Assembly (NCBI RefSeq): GCF_900090195.1 | Contig: NZ_LT607803.1 | Coordinates: forward strand, 992,001 to 1,056,000 | Direction: 5' to 3' | Length of the DNA stretch: 64,000 bases | DNA from: Variovorax sp. HW608 | GTDB taxonomy: Bacteria > Pseudomonadota > Gammaproteobacteria > Burkholderiales > Burkholderiaceae_C | Shown: piece after piece, positions 49,788 through 58,625 of the stretch | Numbering within the stretch: the first letter of the stretch is position 1 | Layout: the number at the start of each line of letters is the position of its first letter | Notes under the pieces: model-generated | What the model was told of the DNA's origin: nothing | Database searches by the model: none | Seen by the model: the letters and a program-made list of their open reading frames with translations, nothing else | Made by a program: the position numbers and the translations under genes

Positions 49788-51122
49788 TCATTGGCCTTTC
49801 GGGCGCGCATTCATGTAGGCCAGCGTGCTGCCCACCAGCGCCCGCACGCCAAGGCGCAGGGCCCTTTCATCGATCACGAATTCGGGAGAGTGATTTGGCG
49901 CACCTGCCTTGTCTCCAAAGGGCGAGGCATTCAGGTTCCAGAAGACTACCGGCCGGTCCTTGCCGAATGAGCCGAAATCCTCCGATGCCATACGCGGGCC
50001 AATCTCGTTCGCCTGCGCGTCGGGCCCGGCGGCCGCCTCCAGCGCCTTGATCACCACCTGTGTCGCACCCGGATCGCTGACCAGCACCTCATAGCCGGTG
50101 TCGATATCCACCTGCGCGGTGAGTCCGTACTGCTCAGCGATCTTCTGCGCCTTCAGGCGAATGTTCTCGTGCGCCACCTTCTGGTTTTTTGCCGAGAGCG
50201 AGCGCACCGTACCGGCAATCTCGGCGGTGTCGGGCAGGACATTTGCGCGATTGCCGCTTTGCAGCATGCCCACGGTAACCACTGTCGGCCCGTCCAATGG
50301 ATCAATCCGATGGCTTGCGATGTTCTGCAGCGCCAGAACTGTTTCGGCGGCGGCTATGGTTGGGTCCTTGGCGGTCCAGGGCGACGACCCGTGCCCGCCT
50401 TGTCCCTTGAGTGAGATCTTGAACATGTCCCCGCTGGCCATCAGACTGCCGCGCCGGTAGCCGATGCCAAGAGGTCCGCTGGCATTGATGTGCTGGCCCA
50501 TTACGACGTCCACCTTCGGGTTGTCGAGCACGCCGGCCTTAACCATTGCCGGAGCTCCGCTGACGACTGGCCCCGGCCCCTGCTCCTCGGCAGGCTGGAA
50601 CAGGAAGACCACCGTTCCCGGCAATTCGGCACGCATGTTCCACAGTGCCTGCGCTGCGCCCAACAGCATCGCGACGTGGGTGTCGTGGCCGCAGACGTGC
50701 GAAACCGGTACTTCCTTGCCGAGCCAGTTGCCCTTTGTGGTGGACTTGAACGGCAAGTCGTTGTGCTCCTCGACCGGCAGTGCGTCCATGTCGGCTCGCA
50801 GTGCCACAACCGGCCCGGGCCTGCCGCCGCGCAGCACAGCCTTGATGCCGGTCTTGGCGATGCCGGTCTGGACTTCGATACCTCGCATTTTTGCCAGCGC
50901 GGCGGCCACATAGGCCGCCGTGTGGACTTCCTGGAACGAGAGCTCGGGATTCTGGTGGATGTGCCGCCGCCATGCGATGACTTGAGCCTCGGTCGCATCG
51001 GCCAGCGCCAAGCCTCGCTGCTGCAAGGCGTCGCCTCCAGCATCGGCGACGCCTTGGGCGAGGGCATTCAAAGTGAAGAGGCTGGCGATGGCCAGGAGGG
51101 TGAGGGAGGGAAGACGCTTCAT
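49788..51122 (-). CDS. Exported M20-family amidohydrolase (hippurate hydrolase/carboxypeptidase-like)
   Basis: A 444-residue M20D-type metallohydrolase. A signal peptide of about 22 residues (LLAIASLFTLNALAQ) suggests periplasmic location, unusual for this mostly cytoplasmic group. Metal and active-site motifs: ALRADMDALPV, HVCGHDTHVAMLLGAA (Cys and His ligands) and FLFQPAEEQGPGP (Glu). The dimerisation insert follows, and GPRMASEDFGSF carries the last ligand region. It hydrolyses N-acyl amino acids or amides. ATG 51122 has a weak ribosome binding site. Divergent LysR at 51285. Confidence 0.92.
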   Translation of the reverse strand: MKRLPSLTLLAIASLFTLNALAQGVADAGGDALQQRGLALADATEAQVIAWRRHIHQNPELSFQEVHTAAYVAAALAKMRGIEVQTGIAKTGIKAVLRGGRPGPVVALRADMDALPVEEHNDLPFKSTTKGNWLGKEVPVSHVCGHDTHVAMLLGAAQALWNMRAELPGTVVFLFQPAEEQGPGPVVSGAPAMVKAGVLDNPKVDVVMGQHINASGPLGIGYRRGSLMASGDMFKISLKGQGGHGSSPWTAKDPTIAAAETVLALQNIASHRIDPLDGPTVVTVGMLQSGNRANVLPDTAEIAGTVRSLSAKNQKVAHENIRLKAQKIAEQYGLTAQVDIDTGYEVLVSDPGATQVVIKALEAAAGPDAQANEIGPRMASEDFGSFGKDRPVVFWNLNASPFGDKAGAPNHSPEFVIDERALRLGVRALVGSTLAYMNARPKGQ

Positions 51123-51284
51123 GCGGTGTGTCTGAGGTGATTGAGGGCCCCGGAGGCCGGCCACAGCACGGGCGACGTCGGCCAAGGAGTGCGCCGACGG
51201 TAGTGCATGCTCGGATAAAAGAAAAGACACAAACATTCCGCATCTGATCAAAATATCTGATCACCTTCAAGAGCTTATCGTTCG

Positions 51285-52169
51285 ATGAACCTGAGACATC
51301 TGCAGATCTTCTGCCGCGTCGCCGAGGCGGGGAGCATTCGCGCCGCAGCGCGTGACGCGGGGTTGGCGCAGCCGGGCGTGACCTACGCAATCCGAGAGTT
51401 GGAGCGCGCCGTCGGCGCGCCCTTGTTCGTGCGCAGCGCGCGCGGGGTCGAGACAACGGAGGTCGGCCAGGCCTTGCTCCGCCGAGCTGCCGTGCTGTTC
51501 GACGAGGTTCGACGCACCGAAAACGAGATAGCCCAGTTGCGCGATGGCGGCGGCCGTCTGCGCGCGGCGTTCAGCTCGCTGGCGGCTGCGCGACTGTTGC
51601 CCGATGCGCTGCAGGCTTTCCGACGAGTTTGCCCCGGCGTGGCGGTCGAACTGGTGGAGATCACCGGCCCTGAGCTGGTTGCCCCAGGGTCGGGATACGA
51701 TTTGGCAGTGCTCAGCGAGTTGGAAGGCTCCAGCCCGCAGGATGGATTCGAACGTGAGGTGCTGTTGCAGGCTCCGCTGGCGGCCATTGCACGCACAGGC
51801 CACCCTTTGGCACGCGTGCGCACGATCCGGCGGCTGGACCAGGCACTTTGGGCGGTTCCCGCGTACGGGATCGAGGCCCTGCAGAAAGCAGGCCTCGATG
51901 CACCGCGCAACATCGTCGTTTGTCAGTCGATTCAGTTCGGTCTGTCGTTGGTGCGCCGCGCGGATGCATTGACCGTGGTCGCCTCGTCCATGGTGCAGGA
52001 TCCTGTGACGTTTCGTGGATTGGTGCGTTTGCGACTGGCCGAAGCACTGCCACAAGTAGAGGTCACAGTGCGCTCGCCGGCCACATCGCAACCAACGCCG
52101 GCGGCACGAAATTTCCTTGAATGCCTTCGACAGACGGCGCAGCAGGCAAAGCAGAGCAAATCACCATGA
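51285..52169 (+). CDS. LysR family transcriptional regulator
   Basis: A 294-residue LysR protein. MNLRHLQIFCRVAEAGSIRAAARDAGL and the helix PGVTYAIRELERAVGAPLF form the HTH (1-62). The effector domain is about 90-290. It is of a different subgroup from the LysRs at 1665 and 5383. It lies divergently from the M20 hydrolase with a 162-bp shared region and is its likely regulator. Confidence 0.92.
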   Translation: MNLRHLQIFCRVAEAGSIRAAARDAGLAQPGVTYAIRELERAVGAPLFVRSARGVETTEVGQALLRRAAVLFDEVRRTENEIAQLRDGGGRLRAAFSSLAAARLLPDALQAFRRVCPGVAVELVEITGPELVAPGSGYDLAVLSELEGSSPQDGFEREVLLQAPLAAIARTGHPLARVRTIRRLDQALWAVPAYGIEALQKAGLDAPRNIVVCQSIQFGLSLVRRADALTVVASSMVQDPVTFRGLVRLRLAEALPQVEVTVRSPATSQPTPAARNFLECLRQTAQQAKQSKSP

Positions 52170-52240
52170 ATGTCGACCGTGCGATTGTCGCGATTGACTC
52201 CTTGCCTGCACCGGGCCCTGGTGTTGAAAGCCGCGCAAGC

Positions 52241-53137
52241 CTAGGCGGCCTCTTTGAGAGAGGCTGCAGACTTCTGCACGTAATCAAGCAGCGCGCGCAT
52301 CGCTGCGCTGTTGTGACGTCGCTGGGAATAGGCTGCGTAGAGCCACTGATCCTTCGGAACGTACTCCCGGAGAACCGACACCAGGGTGCCATTCTCAAGA
52401 TGCGTTTGAACCAGGGGCTCAGGCACATACGCGACACCCAGCCCCCGGCGCGCCAGTTCGATCAGCGCAATGGCGTCATTGGCTTCCATTCGGCTGCGGA
52501 CTGCGACTTGACGTGATGTTCCGCCAACCTCGAAGTGCAAGTGCGAATCCACGATCGCAGAAAGCGTGAGCATCCCGTGGCTCCTCAGCTCGTCGGGCAC
52601 TTGCGGCATGCCATACCGCGCCCAATACGCGCGCGAGGCACACAGAACCATTTCGTATTGAATCAGACGCCGCACAATCAGGTTCACGTCCTCAATTCGA
52701 CCGCCCGTGAGATGGACGTCAATGCCCTCTTCGACCAGATTCACTTTTTCGTTTGTGGACACGAGGGTGATGTAAACCTCGGGGTACAAGTCGACAAACC
52801 CTGCAATCACATCCGACATCCAACCCGAGATCAGACCGTGAGGCGCACTGATCCGAAGCCTCCCGCGAGGCTGTGAACCGTGAGCCTGCAATTCGTGCAG
52901 CGTGTTCTCTGCCAGTTCCACCAACTCGGTACTGCGATCGAGCAGTATTCTTCCGGCTTCCGTCAGACTCAGCGAGCGAGTCGAGCGATGCAGTAGTCGC
53001 ACACCGCTGCGCTCTTCGAGCTTGGCCACGTGTTTGCTCACGGTGGCCTTCGACATGCCGAGCGAGATGCCAGCACGAGAAAAACTGCGCCGCAGCGCGA
53101 CTTCGCGGAAGGTCTTGATGAGGTCCAAGCCGTCCAT
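52241..53137 (-). CDS. LysR family transcriptional regulator
   Basis: A 298-residue LysR protein beginning MDGLDLIKTFREVALRRSFS, recognition helix SKATVSKHVAKLEERSG and RLLHRSTRSLSLTEAG. This CrgA-like subgroup often regulates neighbouring SDR or oxidoreductase genes. It converges with the LysR at 51285 and lies downstream of the lactate-oxidase-like gene on the same strand, after a 190-bp gap (53138-53327) in which nothing was recognised. Confidence 0.92.
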   Translation of the reverse strand: MDGLDLIKTFREVALRRSFSRAGISLGMSKATVSKHVAKLEERSGVRLLHRSTRSLSLTEAGRILLDRSTELVELAENTLHELQAHGSQPRGRLRISAPHGLISGWMSDVIAGFVDLYPEVYITLVSTNEKVNLVEEGIDVHLTGGRIEDVNLIVRRLIQYEMVLCASRAYWARYGMPQVPDELRSHGMLTLSAIVDSHLHFEVGGTSRQVAVRSRMEANDAIALIELARRGLGVAYVPEPLVQTHLENGTLVSVLREYVPKDQWLYAAYSQRRHNSAAMRALLDYVQKSAASLKEAA

Positions 53138-53327
53138 GGCTACGGTTCATTCCCGCGTGCGGACCGCACTCGACGTACTATCTCGCCGAGCCTGCTATCG
53201 GCATAGACAGCGCGTCCATGTCGACGTGACCCTCCGAGTCGCACTTGAGGGTGAGCGCCCCTATGCGCTCCGCGAAACGATGTGATTGTTGCAATGCCGG
53301 ATGGAAGAGCATTCACCTCGCCGGCGG

Positions 53328-54524
53328 TCATGCCAAGTTCGTGCGTTTGATGTCCTCCACCGTCTGGGCTCCGGCCAACTGCATGACCATGCTCAACTCC
53401 CTATTCAGAAACTTGAGAACGGAATGCACGCCTTTCCATCCGCCAAGCGCCAGCCCGTAGTAGGCCGGCCTGCCTAGGCCAACGATGTCTGCTCCCGAGG
53501 CCAGGGCCTTGAACACATCCTGACCGCGCCGAATTCCGCTGTCGAGGATGATCGGCACCTTTCGATCGACAGCTTTGGCCACTGCGGGCAGAACGGTAAA
53601 GGTTGCCGGGCTTCCGTCCAACTGCCTGCCGCCGTGATTACTGATTTGGATCGCCGAGGCGCCAGCGCGGATGGCAAGGAGCGCATCATCCGGACTGGAT
53701 ATTCCTTTCACGATCACGGGAAGTCCTGACTCCGTGAGCACGAACTCGATGGCCTTCGCATCGATCTTCTGAGCGAAGCTGGCATTCAGGGCATGGATGT
53801 TCCCTCCAGAGCCCTTGCCCACCAGATTTCCGAACGGGAGAGGAAAGGTGAAGTTGTTACGAGCATCAGCTTCGCGGTTGCCCGTCGCTGTTGAATCAAC
53901 CGTCAAGACGATGGCTTTGTAGCCGGCTGCCTTGGCTCTTCTGAGAAGGTCGCGGTTCACGCCGTCGTCTGTCTGCAAGTAGAGCTGAAACCATTTGGGT
54001 CCGCCGGCCGCCGCCGCAACCTGCTCCATCGAAAGCGTGGAGACGGTGCTGAGGGCCATGATGGTGTTCCCGGCGGCAGCGCCCATCGCCATGCCCGCTT
54101 CGGCGGTGACGTGAGCCAAACCTTGCCCGCCCATCGGACAGACGATGATGGGCGAAGCGATGGAAATCCCCAAGATTTCAGCGCGCAGGTCGACTGCTCC
54201 TTTCCCGGTGAGGACTCGAGGCGTGATCTGCTTGCGCTCGAAGGCCGCCCGGTTTTCGCGCAACGTCCACTCATCGCCTGCGCCGCCGGCGATATAGCCA
54301 AATCCTCCCTTGGGAATGACCTTGGCTGCCCTCTGTTCGATCTCCACGAGATCGAGCAGCTCCAGTTCCTGTACGGCAGTGCCTGCTTTGTACCCGCCGG
54401 TATAGGTGACTTTCGGGATCTCGTCGGCAAAGGCCGCGGCAATTGGCGACATCTCGGCGCCAACGACAAGAGCGGAGCCGATTGCGGCCGATTTAAGAAA
54501 GCCGCGGCGTGAATCGTTGATCAT
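53328..54524 (-). CDS. FMN-dependent alpha-hydroxy-acid oxidase, lactate-oxidase-like, with Tat signal
   Basis: A 398-residue protein. The N-terminus SRRGFLKSAAIGSALVVG is a twin-arginine signal, so export of the folded flavoprotein is expected. The TIM-barrel core follows: GFGYIAGGAGDEWTLRENRAAF, PIIVCPMGGQGLAH, WFQLYLQTDD, VIVKGISSPDDA, the catalytic-His motif ISNHGGRQLDG and DSGIRRGQDVFKALA. It oxidises L-2-hydroxy acids, probably with O2. The start is ATG 54524 with AGGA upstream. Cytoplasmic homologues lack the Tat peptide. Confidence 0.9.
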   Translation of the reverse strand: MINDSRRGFLKSAAIGSALVVGAEMSPIAAAFADEIPKVTYTGGYKAGTAVQELELLDLVEIEQRAAKVIPKGGFGYIAGGAGDEWTLRENRAAFERKQITPRVLTGKGAVDLRAEILGISIASPIIVCPMGGQGLAHVTAEAGMAMGAAAGNTIMALSTVSTLSMEQVAAAAGGPKWFQLYLQTDDGVNRDLLRRAKAAGYKAIVLTVDSTATGNREADARNNFTFPLPFGNLVGKGSGGNIHALNASFAQKIDAKAIEFVLTESGLPVIVKGISSPDDALLAIRAGASAIQISNHGGRQLDGSPATFTVLPAVAKAVDRKVPIILDSGIRRGQDVFKALASGADIVGLGRPAYYGLALGGWKGVHSVLKFLNRELSMVMQLAGAQTVEDIKRTNLA

Positions 54525-54651
54525 CTTCTTTTCCTTTTCTTGTTCAATCATTTGCGTGAGGACTCAATGCGGGCCTGGCACGTCGGAGAGTCAAGGTGCG
54601 GCGAACCCATGGGGCCGAGTGGGCCGCGTCGCCGGCGAGTGCAGGCGCGCC

Positions 54652-55521
54652 TCAGTCGAGACCGACCATCTGGAGGCGAAGCGCATCCAGTTCAGCGTCT
54701 GATTTCTCCAGCACGGCGCGGAGCATCTCCTCGGCGTCCTTGCCCACCGGCGCGCGACTTGGCGCGGGCACCTGCTCCGCCAGTTCGATCACGCGCATGG
54801 CGGCCGCGGTGGCGTCGAGCCCATTGTTCTGCATATCGTTGAGCTTGGCTGCGAAGGTGCCAAAGGCTTGGCCGTACAACGCTTTTTGGTCAGGTGTCAT
54901 TGCGTCCGCGACACGGGCCAGTGCCGCTGCGGTCTTCGCCGGGCCGCCGGTTTTCATGTTGCCCGCCGCCGCGACGACGACATCGATGCCGAAGTTCTTC
55001 AGTTCGGCGCGGTAGACCGCCGCAAACACCTCCATGGCAGCCTTCGATGCCCCCGATGGTCCGTTGAACGGCAGCGGCACGCTCGCTGTCCAGGTGCTGA
55101 CCTGCACAACGCGGCCATGGGCCTTCCTCAGGGCCGGCAGAAATGCGTTCATCACCGACAGGGCCCCGAACACGTTGACATCGAACTCACGCCGGATGGC
55201 GTCGAGCGGCAGAACTTCGATAGGCCCCGGCGTCAGGATGCCCGCGTTGTTGATCAGCAGATCGAGGCCGACATCGCCAAGCGCATCGGACACGCCGCCC
55301 GCCCAGGCTCTCACGGCTTGCTCCTTGGTTATGTCGCAGACCGTCAGGCTGACGCGCCCATCGGAGGCTTGCTTCAGCGCTTGAACCTCTGCGGCGGACA
55401 TGGCGGTACCGAAAACGATGTAGCCCTTGGCGGCAAGGCAGAGCGCGATCTCGCGGCCAAGACCGCCGCCAGCTCCAGTGATCGCGACGGAGCGACCTGA
55501 ACGTTCGGATGGGAATGACAT
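54652..55521 (-). CDS. SDR family protein, catalytic Tyr apparently replaced
   Basis: A 289-residue SDR with TGAGGGLG cofactor loop, LLINNAGI, and catalytic Ser in VVQVSTWTAS. At the YxxxK site it reads GPSGASKAAM: Lys is present but the expected Tyr is Ser. The C-terminal third (from about residue 185) is longer and helical, as in SDR members acting on bulky substrates. GGAG precedes ATG 55521. It lies 127 bp upstream of the lactate-oxidase-like gene on the same strand. Confidence 0.87.
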   Translation of the reverse strand: MSFPSERSGRSVAITGAGGGLGREIALCLAAKGYIVFGTAMSAAEVQALKQASDGRVSLTVCDITKEQAVRAWAGGVSDALGDVGLDLLINNAGILTPGPIEVLPLDAIRREFDVNVFGALSVMNAFLPALRKAHGRVVQVSTWTASVPLPFNGPSGASKAAMEVFAAVYRAELKNFGIDVVVAAAGNMKTGGPAKTAAALARVADAMTPDQKALYGQAFGTFAAKLNDMQNNGLDATAAAMRVIELAEQVPAPSRAPVGKDAEEMLRAVLEKSDAELDALRLQMVGLD

Positions 55522-55878
55522 GGTGTTTCTCCTTCGCGTTGAAGTGACATTTGGAGGCTGCCGCGACGCGGACGATCAGTTGGCCCGAGTCGGCTCCGGG
55601 AGACCCATACGCAGCCTGGTAGTCAATAACCGGAGAAATAGGCGATGTCAGCAACTTCGCAAGAAGTCGTCTTGGTCCCGATCGACTACCAGGAAGCGAG
55701 GCCGAACGGTGGCTCGTGCTCTCTGCTCTTTGCAGGGCGCCACAATGCCATTTCGAAGTCCGACACGATAGCGGCGCCGAGCAACATGCTGTGTCGCAAT
55801 AAGTGGAACGCCCGAACCGCTCCCGGGCGCAGTACCTGAGGTGGCTAAGACCGAGCAGGACCTTCTCGCACAGGATCG
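55522..55878. other. Intergenic region, no convincing gene
   Basis: 357 bases between an SDR and lacI. An open frame of 64 codons at 55645-55839 (+) has GGAG before its ATG, but its composition and lack of recognisable features make it doubtful. No hairpin terminator was found after lacI. Confidence 0.35.
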
Positions 55879-57168
55879 TCAGGGCGCGATCCTCACACCC
55901 TTCTTGCGCGCAACGCCCCGAGAAGTCCAATGCTGATCTGGCAGCCCCCGGGGAGCACATGTCGATCCGCGCACCACCAACTCAGTGGGCAGCGTCAGAT
56001 GGTCCGTTACAGGCCGCAGGCCGGCTGCGATTGCCTGCAGCGTGTTGACGGCCGCCCGCCCGAGCTCGGCCATCGGCTGGCGGATAGTCGTCAACCCCGG
56101 ATGGATCTGCGATGCGCCTGGCAGGTCGTCGAAGCCGACGACAGACATGTCCGCCGGGATCTTCACGCCACTTTCTTGCAGGACGGCCATGAGTCCAAAT
56201 GCGCTGAGATCGTTGGCAACGAAGACGGCAGTCGGCCGACGCTGCAATCTCAACAGCCGCTCGCCCGCCGCGCGTCCGCTGGCCAGAGAGTAGTCACCGG
56301 GCAGCACGAGCGACTGATCGCGCTCCAGTCCGAAGACCGCAACCGCATCCTCGTACGCTCGGCGTCGCTCCTGCGCGGATTCGAGCTGTTCCGCCCCCGT
56401 GACGAACGCAATGCGCTTGTGTCCCAGCTCGGCCAGATGCTTCATGGCGCTGCGCGCACCACCATAGCTGTCCGCAGCGATCGAGGGTAATCCGGAATGC
56501 TCGCGCGGACTGTCGATTGAAATCAACGGGAACTTTCCTTGGGTGAGGGCCTCCGCATAACCCAGCCCGTAGGGAAGCAACACCACCACACCGTCGGTGA
56601 ACTGCTGTAGCAATTGCAGCACGCTGCCGGCAGGCCGGGTGTCGTGATCAACAAGTGTGTAGATCAGGACCTCGTTGCCAACTGCTGTGGCCGCGCGAAC
56701 GACCTCGGTCACGAGGCTGCTGATAAACGGCGAGTCCAAGTGGGTCGCAAGAACTCCGATGACCCCACTCTGCCCCGACGAAAGCTTTTGCGCCACGCGA
56801 TTGGTCACATAGCCCATCTCTGCAGCCTGCTTCAAGATCGCTTGGCGGGTCCTGCTGGACACGCCTTGACGATTGTTCAGGGCGCGGGACACGGTCATGG
56901 CCGAAACGCCAGTCGCCGCTGCCAACGCCGCCAAGGTCGGGGACGCCTCAACGTGAGGATCCAGGAGCCGAGGGGAATGCTCTTGGAGCGTCGCCTGTTG
57001 GCTTGCAGTTCTTCGAGAGCTGAAGCCAGTTTCGGCTGCCAGTTTCTGAATTGAATCGCGCACCGCCGAAGAGACGCCGGGCTGGCCGTTCAGCGCCCTC
57101 GACGCGGTGATCACAGAGACACCCGCGGCGGCTGCGAGCTGCTTCAACGTAGGGGGATGGTGCTTCAT
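55879..57168 (-). CDS. LacI-family regulator with two tandem HTH domains
   Basis: A 429-residue protein, about 80 residues longer than usual LacI members. HTH 1 is at about 7-50 (TLKQLAAAAGVSVITASRAL, then NGQPGVSSAVRDSIQKLAAETGF). HTH 2 is at about 78-122 (TLAALAAATGVSAMTVSRAL, then NNRQGVSSRTRQAILKQAAEMGY), followed by the hinge NRVAQKLSSGQSGVIGVL and a normal sugar-binding core with VAVFGLERD and TAVFVANDLSAFGLM. The two HTH copies are homologous but diverged. Divergent from the sugar ABC operon; the palindromes at 57172, 57201 and 57298 are probable sites. Confidence 0.93.
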   Translation of the reverse strand: MKHHPPTLKQLAAAAGVSVITASRALNGQPGVSSAVRDSIQKLAAETGFSSRRTASQQATLQEHSPRLLDPHVEASPTLAALAAATGVSAMTVSRALNNRQGVSSRTRQAILKQAAEMGYVTNRVAQKLSSGQSGVIGVLATHLDSPFISSLVTEVVRAATAVGNEVLIYTLVDHDTRPAGSVLQLLQQFTDGVVVLLPYGLGYAEALTQGKFPLISIDSPREHSGLPSIAADSYGGARSAMKHLAELGHKRIAFVTGAEQLESAQERRRAYEDAVAVFGLERDQSLVLPGDYSLASGRAAGERLLRLQRRPTAVFVANDLSAFGLMAVLQESGVKIPADMSVVGFDDLPGASQIHPGLTTIRQPMAELGRAAVNTLQAIAAGLRPVTDHLTLPTELVVRGSTCAPRGLPDQHWTSRGVARKKGVRIAP

Positions 57169-57171
57169 CGT

Positions 57172-57179
57172 TTACGTAA
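57172..57179. promoter_or_regulatory. LacI-type half-symmetric site 1 (TTACGTAA)
   Basis: A perfect 8-bp palindrome with the central CG usual in LacI-family operators, four bases upstream of the lacI start codon; consistent with autoregulation. Confidence 0.5.
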
Positions 57180-57200
57180 CCTTGCGTCTGTCGCTGATCA

Positions 57201-57208
57201 TAACGTTA
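57201..57208. promoter_or_regulatory. LacI-type half-symmetric site 2 (TAACGTTA)
   Basis: A perfect palindrome with central CG, 33 bp from lacI and in the shared divergent promoter region. Confidence 0.5.
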
Positions 57209-57297
57209 GAGATAGCGCTCCATGAACGAGCCGGCATGCCGTTCTGTGCCGAGAGGATAGGGATTCTATCTAGGGTTTGCCCTATGGTCGATGGAAG

Positions 57298-57314
57298 CGT
57301 TATCGCTAACGATA
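57298..57314. promoter_or_regulatory. LacI-type operator 3, upstream of the sugar ABC operon
   Basis: Two interleaved inverted repeats: CGTTA-TCGC-TAACG (57298-57311) and TATCG-CTAA-CGATA (57301-57314). It lies 43 bp before the binding-protein start, a position suited to repression. Confidence 0.6.
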
Positions 57315-57356
57315 CGCATCGTTGGACAGCCCACCTCACGCAAAAGGAGACGCTCA

Positions 57357-58622
57357 GTGAAACCCTCGCCACTATCCGCCGCAGCCGCAATCGCTCTCGC
57401 CACGAGCGCCCTGGCCCAAGAGCCCAAGGTCCTCACGGAATGGGACATTCAGACCCAGCCAGCGGGTATCAAGGTCATACAGGAGGCCCAGGCGCGCTTC
57501 GAAAAGGCAAACCCCGATTTCAAAGTGCAACGCACTCAGATCCCGAACGACGCCTACAAGACCAAGCTGAAGATCGCCATGGGCGCCAACGAGCCGCCAT
57601 GCGTATTCATGAACTGGGGCGGCGGGATACTTCGCGAGTACGTCAAGGCCGGTCAGATCGTGGACCTGACGCCTTACCTGGCCAAGGACGCGGGGTTTCG
57701 TGAACGCTTCTTGCGCACCGCCTTCGATGCCACGACTTCACAGGGCAAGACCTACGGCCTGCCGGGCGAGAACACTGCAGGCGTCGTCATCTACTACAAC
57801 ACCGAGATCTTCGCAAAGTTCGGCCTCACGCCCCCAAGGACCTGGCCCGAACTGCTGAAAGTCGTCGAGGCACTCAAGGCCAAGGACGTTGCGCCTTTTG
57901 CCCTGGCCAACAAGGCCAAGTGGCCCGGCTCGATGTATTACATGTATCTGGTGGACCGCATCGGCGGCCCTGACGTGTTCCGCAAGGCGATTGCCCGCGC
58001 CCCGGGCGGCAGCTTCGCCGACCCGGTGTTCGTGGAGGCTGGGAAGCGGCTGCAGGAACTTGTCAAAGCGGGGGCCTTTGCGCAAGGCTTCAACGGCTTG
58101 GACTATGACGTGGGTGCCTCGCGGCGGCTGCTTTACTCCGGCAAGGCCGCCATGGAGCTGATGGGCACCTGGGAGTCGTCCAGCATCAGAAACGAAAACC
58201 CCGAGTTCATGAAGAAGGTGGACTTCTTCCCGTTCCCGACTGTCCCGGGAGGCAAGGGGCAAGAGGGCAATGTCGTCGGCTCCGTCGGCAACAACTTCTA
58301 CAGCATCTCGACCGCCTGCAAGACGCCCGACGCGGCATACAAGCTGATCACGACCATGGTCGATGACGCGTCCGTCAAGGCGCGTCTGGCAGACAACCGC
58401 CTGGTGCCGCTGAAGGATCTGCCCATCACAGACCCGACGATGCAGCGCGTGATGAAGCTGGTCGCCGACGCGCCTGCCGTGCAGCTCTGGTATGACCAGG
58501 AACTGCCGCCGCAACTGGCAGAACTGCACAAGGACACTGTGCAGGCCATGTTCGGTCTTTCGATCACACCCGAAGAAGCTGCGCAGAAGATGGAAGCGCT
58601 GGCGGCGCAGGTTCTGAAGTAG
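57357..58622 (+). CDS. Sugar ABC transporter substrate-binding protein
   Basis: A 421-residue type II periplasmic receptor (UgpB/MalE-like, CUT1). GTG 57357 is supported by GGAG seven bases upstream and opens a signal peptide ending SALAQEPK. The mature protein has [63 protein letters not shown] and [16 protein letters not shown], all typical of the family. It delivers an oligosaccharide or glycoside to the permeases that follow. The GH3 enzyme in the operon suggests a beta-linked sugar. Confidence 0.93.
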   Translation: MKPSPLSAAAAIALATSALAQEPKVLTEWDIQTQPAGIKVIQEAQARFEKANPDFKVQRTQIPNDAYKTKLKIAMGANEPPCVFMNWGGGILREYVKAGQIVDLTPYLAKDAGFRERFLRTAFDATTSQGKTYGLPGENTAGVVIYYNTEIFAKFGLTPPRTWPELLKVVEALKAKDVAPFALANKAKWPGSMYYMYLVDRIGGPDVFRKAIARAPGGSFADPVFVEAGKRLQELVKAGAFAQGFNGLDYDVGASRRLLYSGKAAMELMGTWESSSIRNENPEFMKKVDFFPFPTVPGGKGQEGNVVGSVGNNFYSISTACKTPDAAYKLITTMVDDASVKARLADNRLVPLKDLPITDPTMQRVMKLVADAPAVQLWYDQELPPQLAELHKDTVQAMFGLSITPEEAAQKMEALAAQVLK

Positions 58623-58625
58623 GTC

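Noticed and set aside
55645..55839. 64-codon plus-strand frame between the SDR and lacI
   Set aside because: It has a plausible ribosome binding site but no features or coding bias; kept only as a note on the intergenic region.
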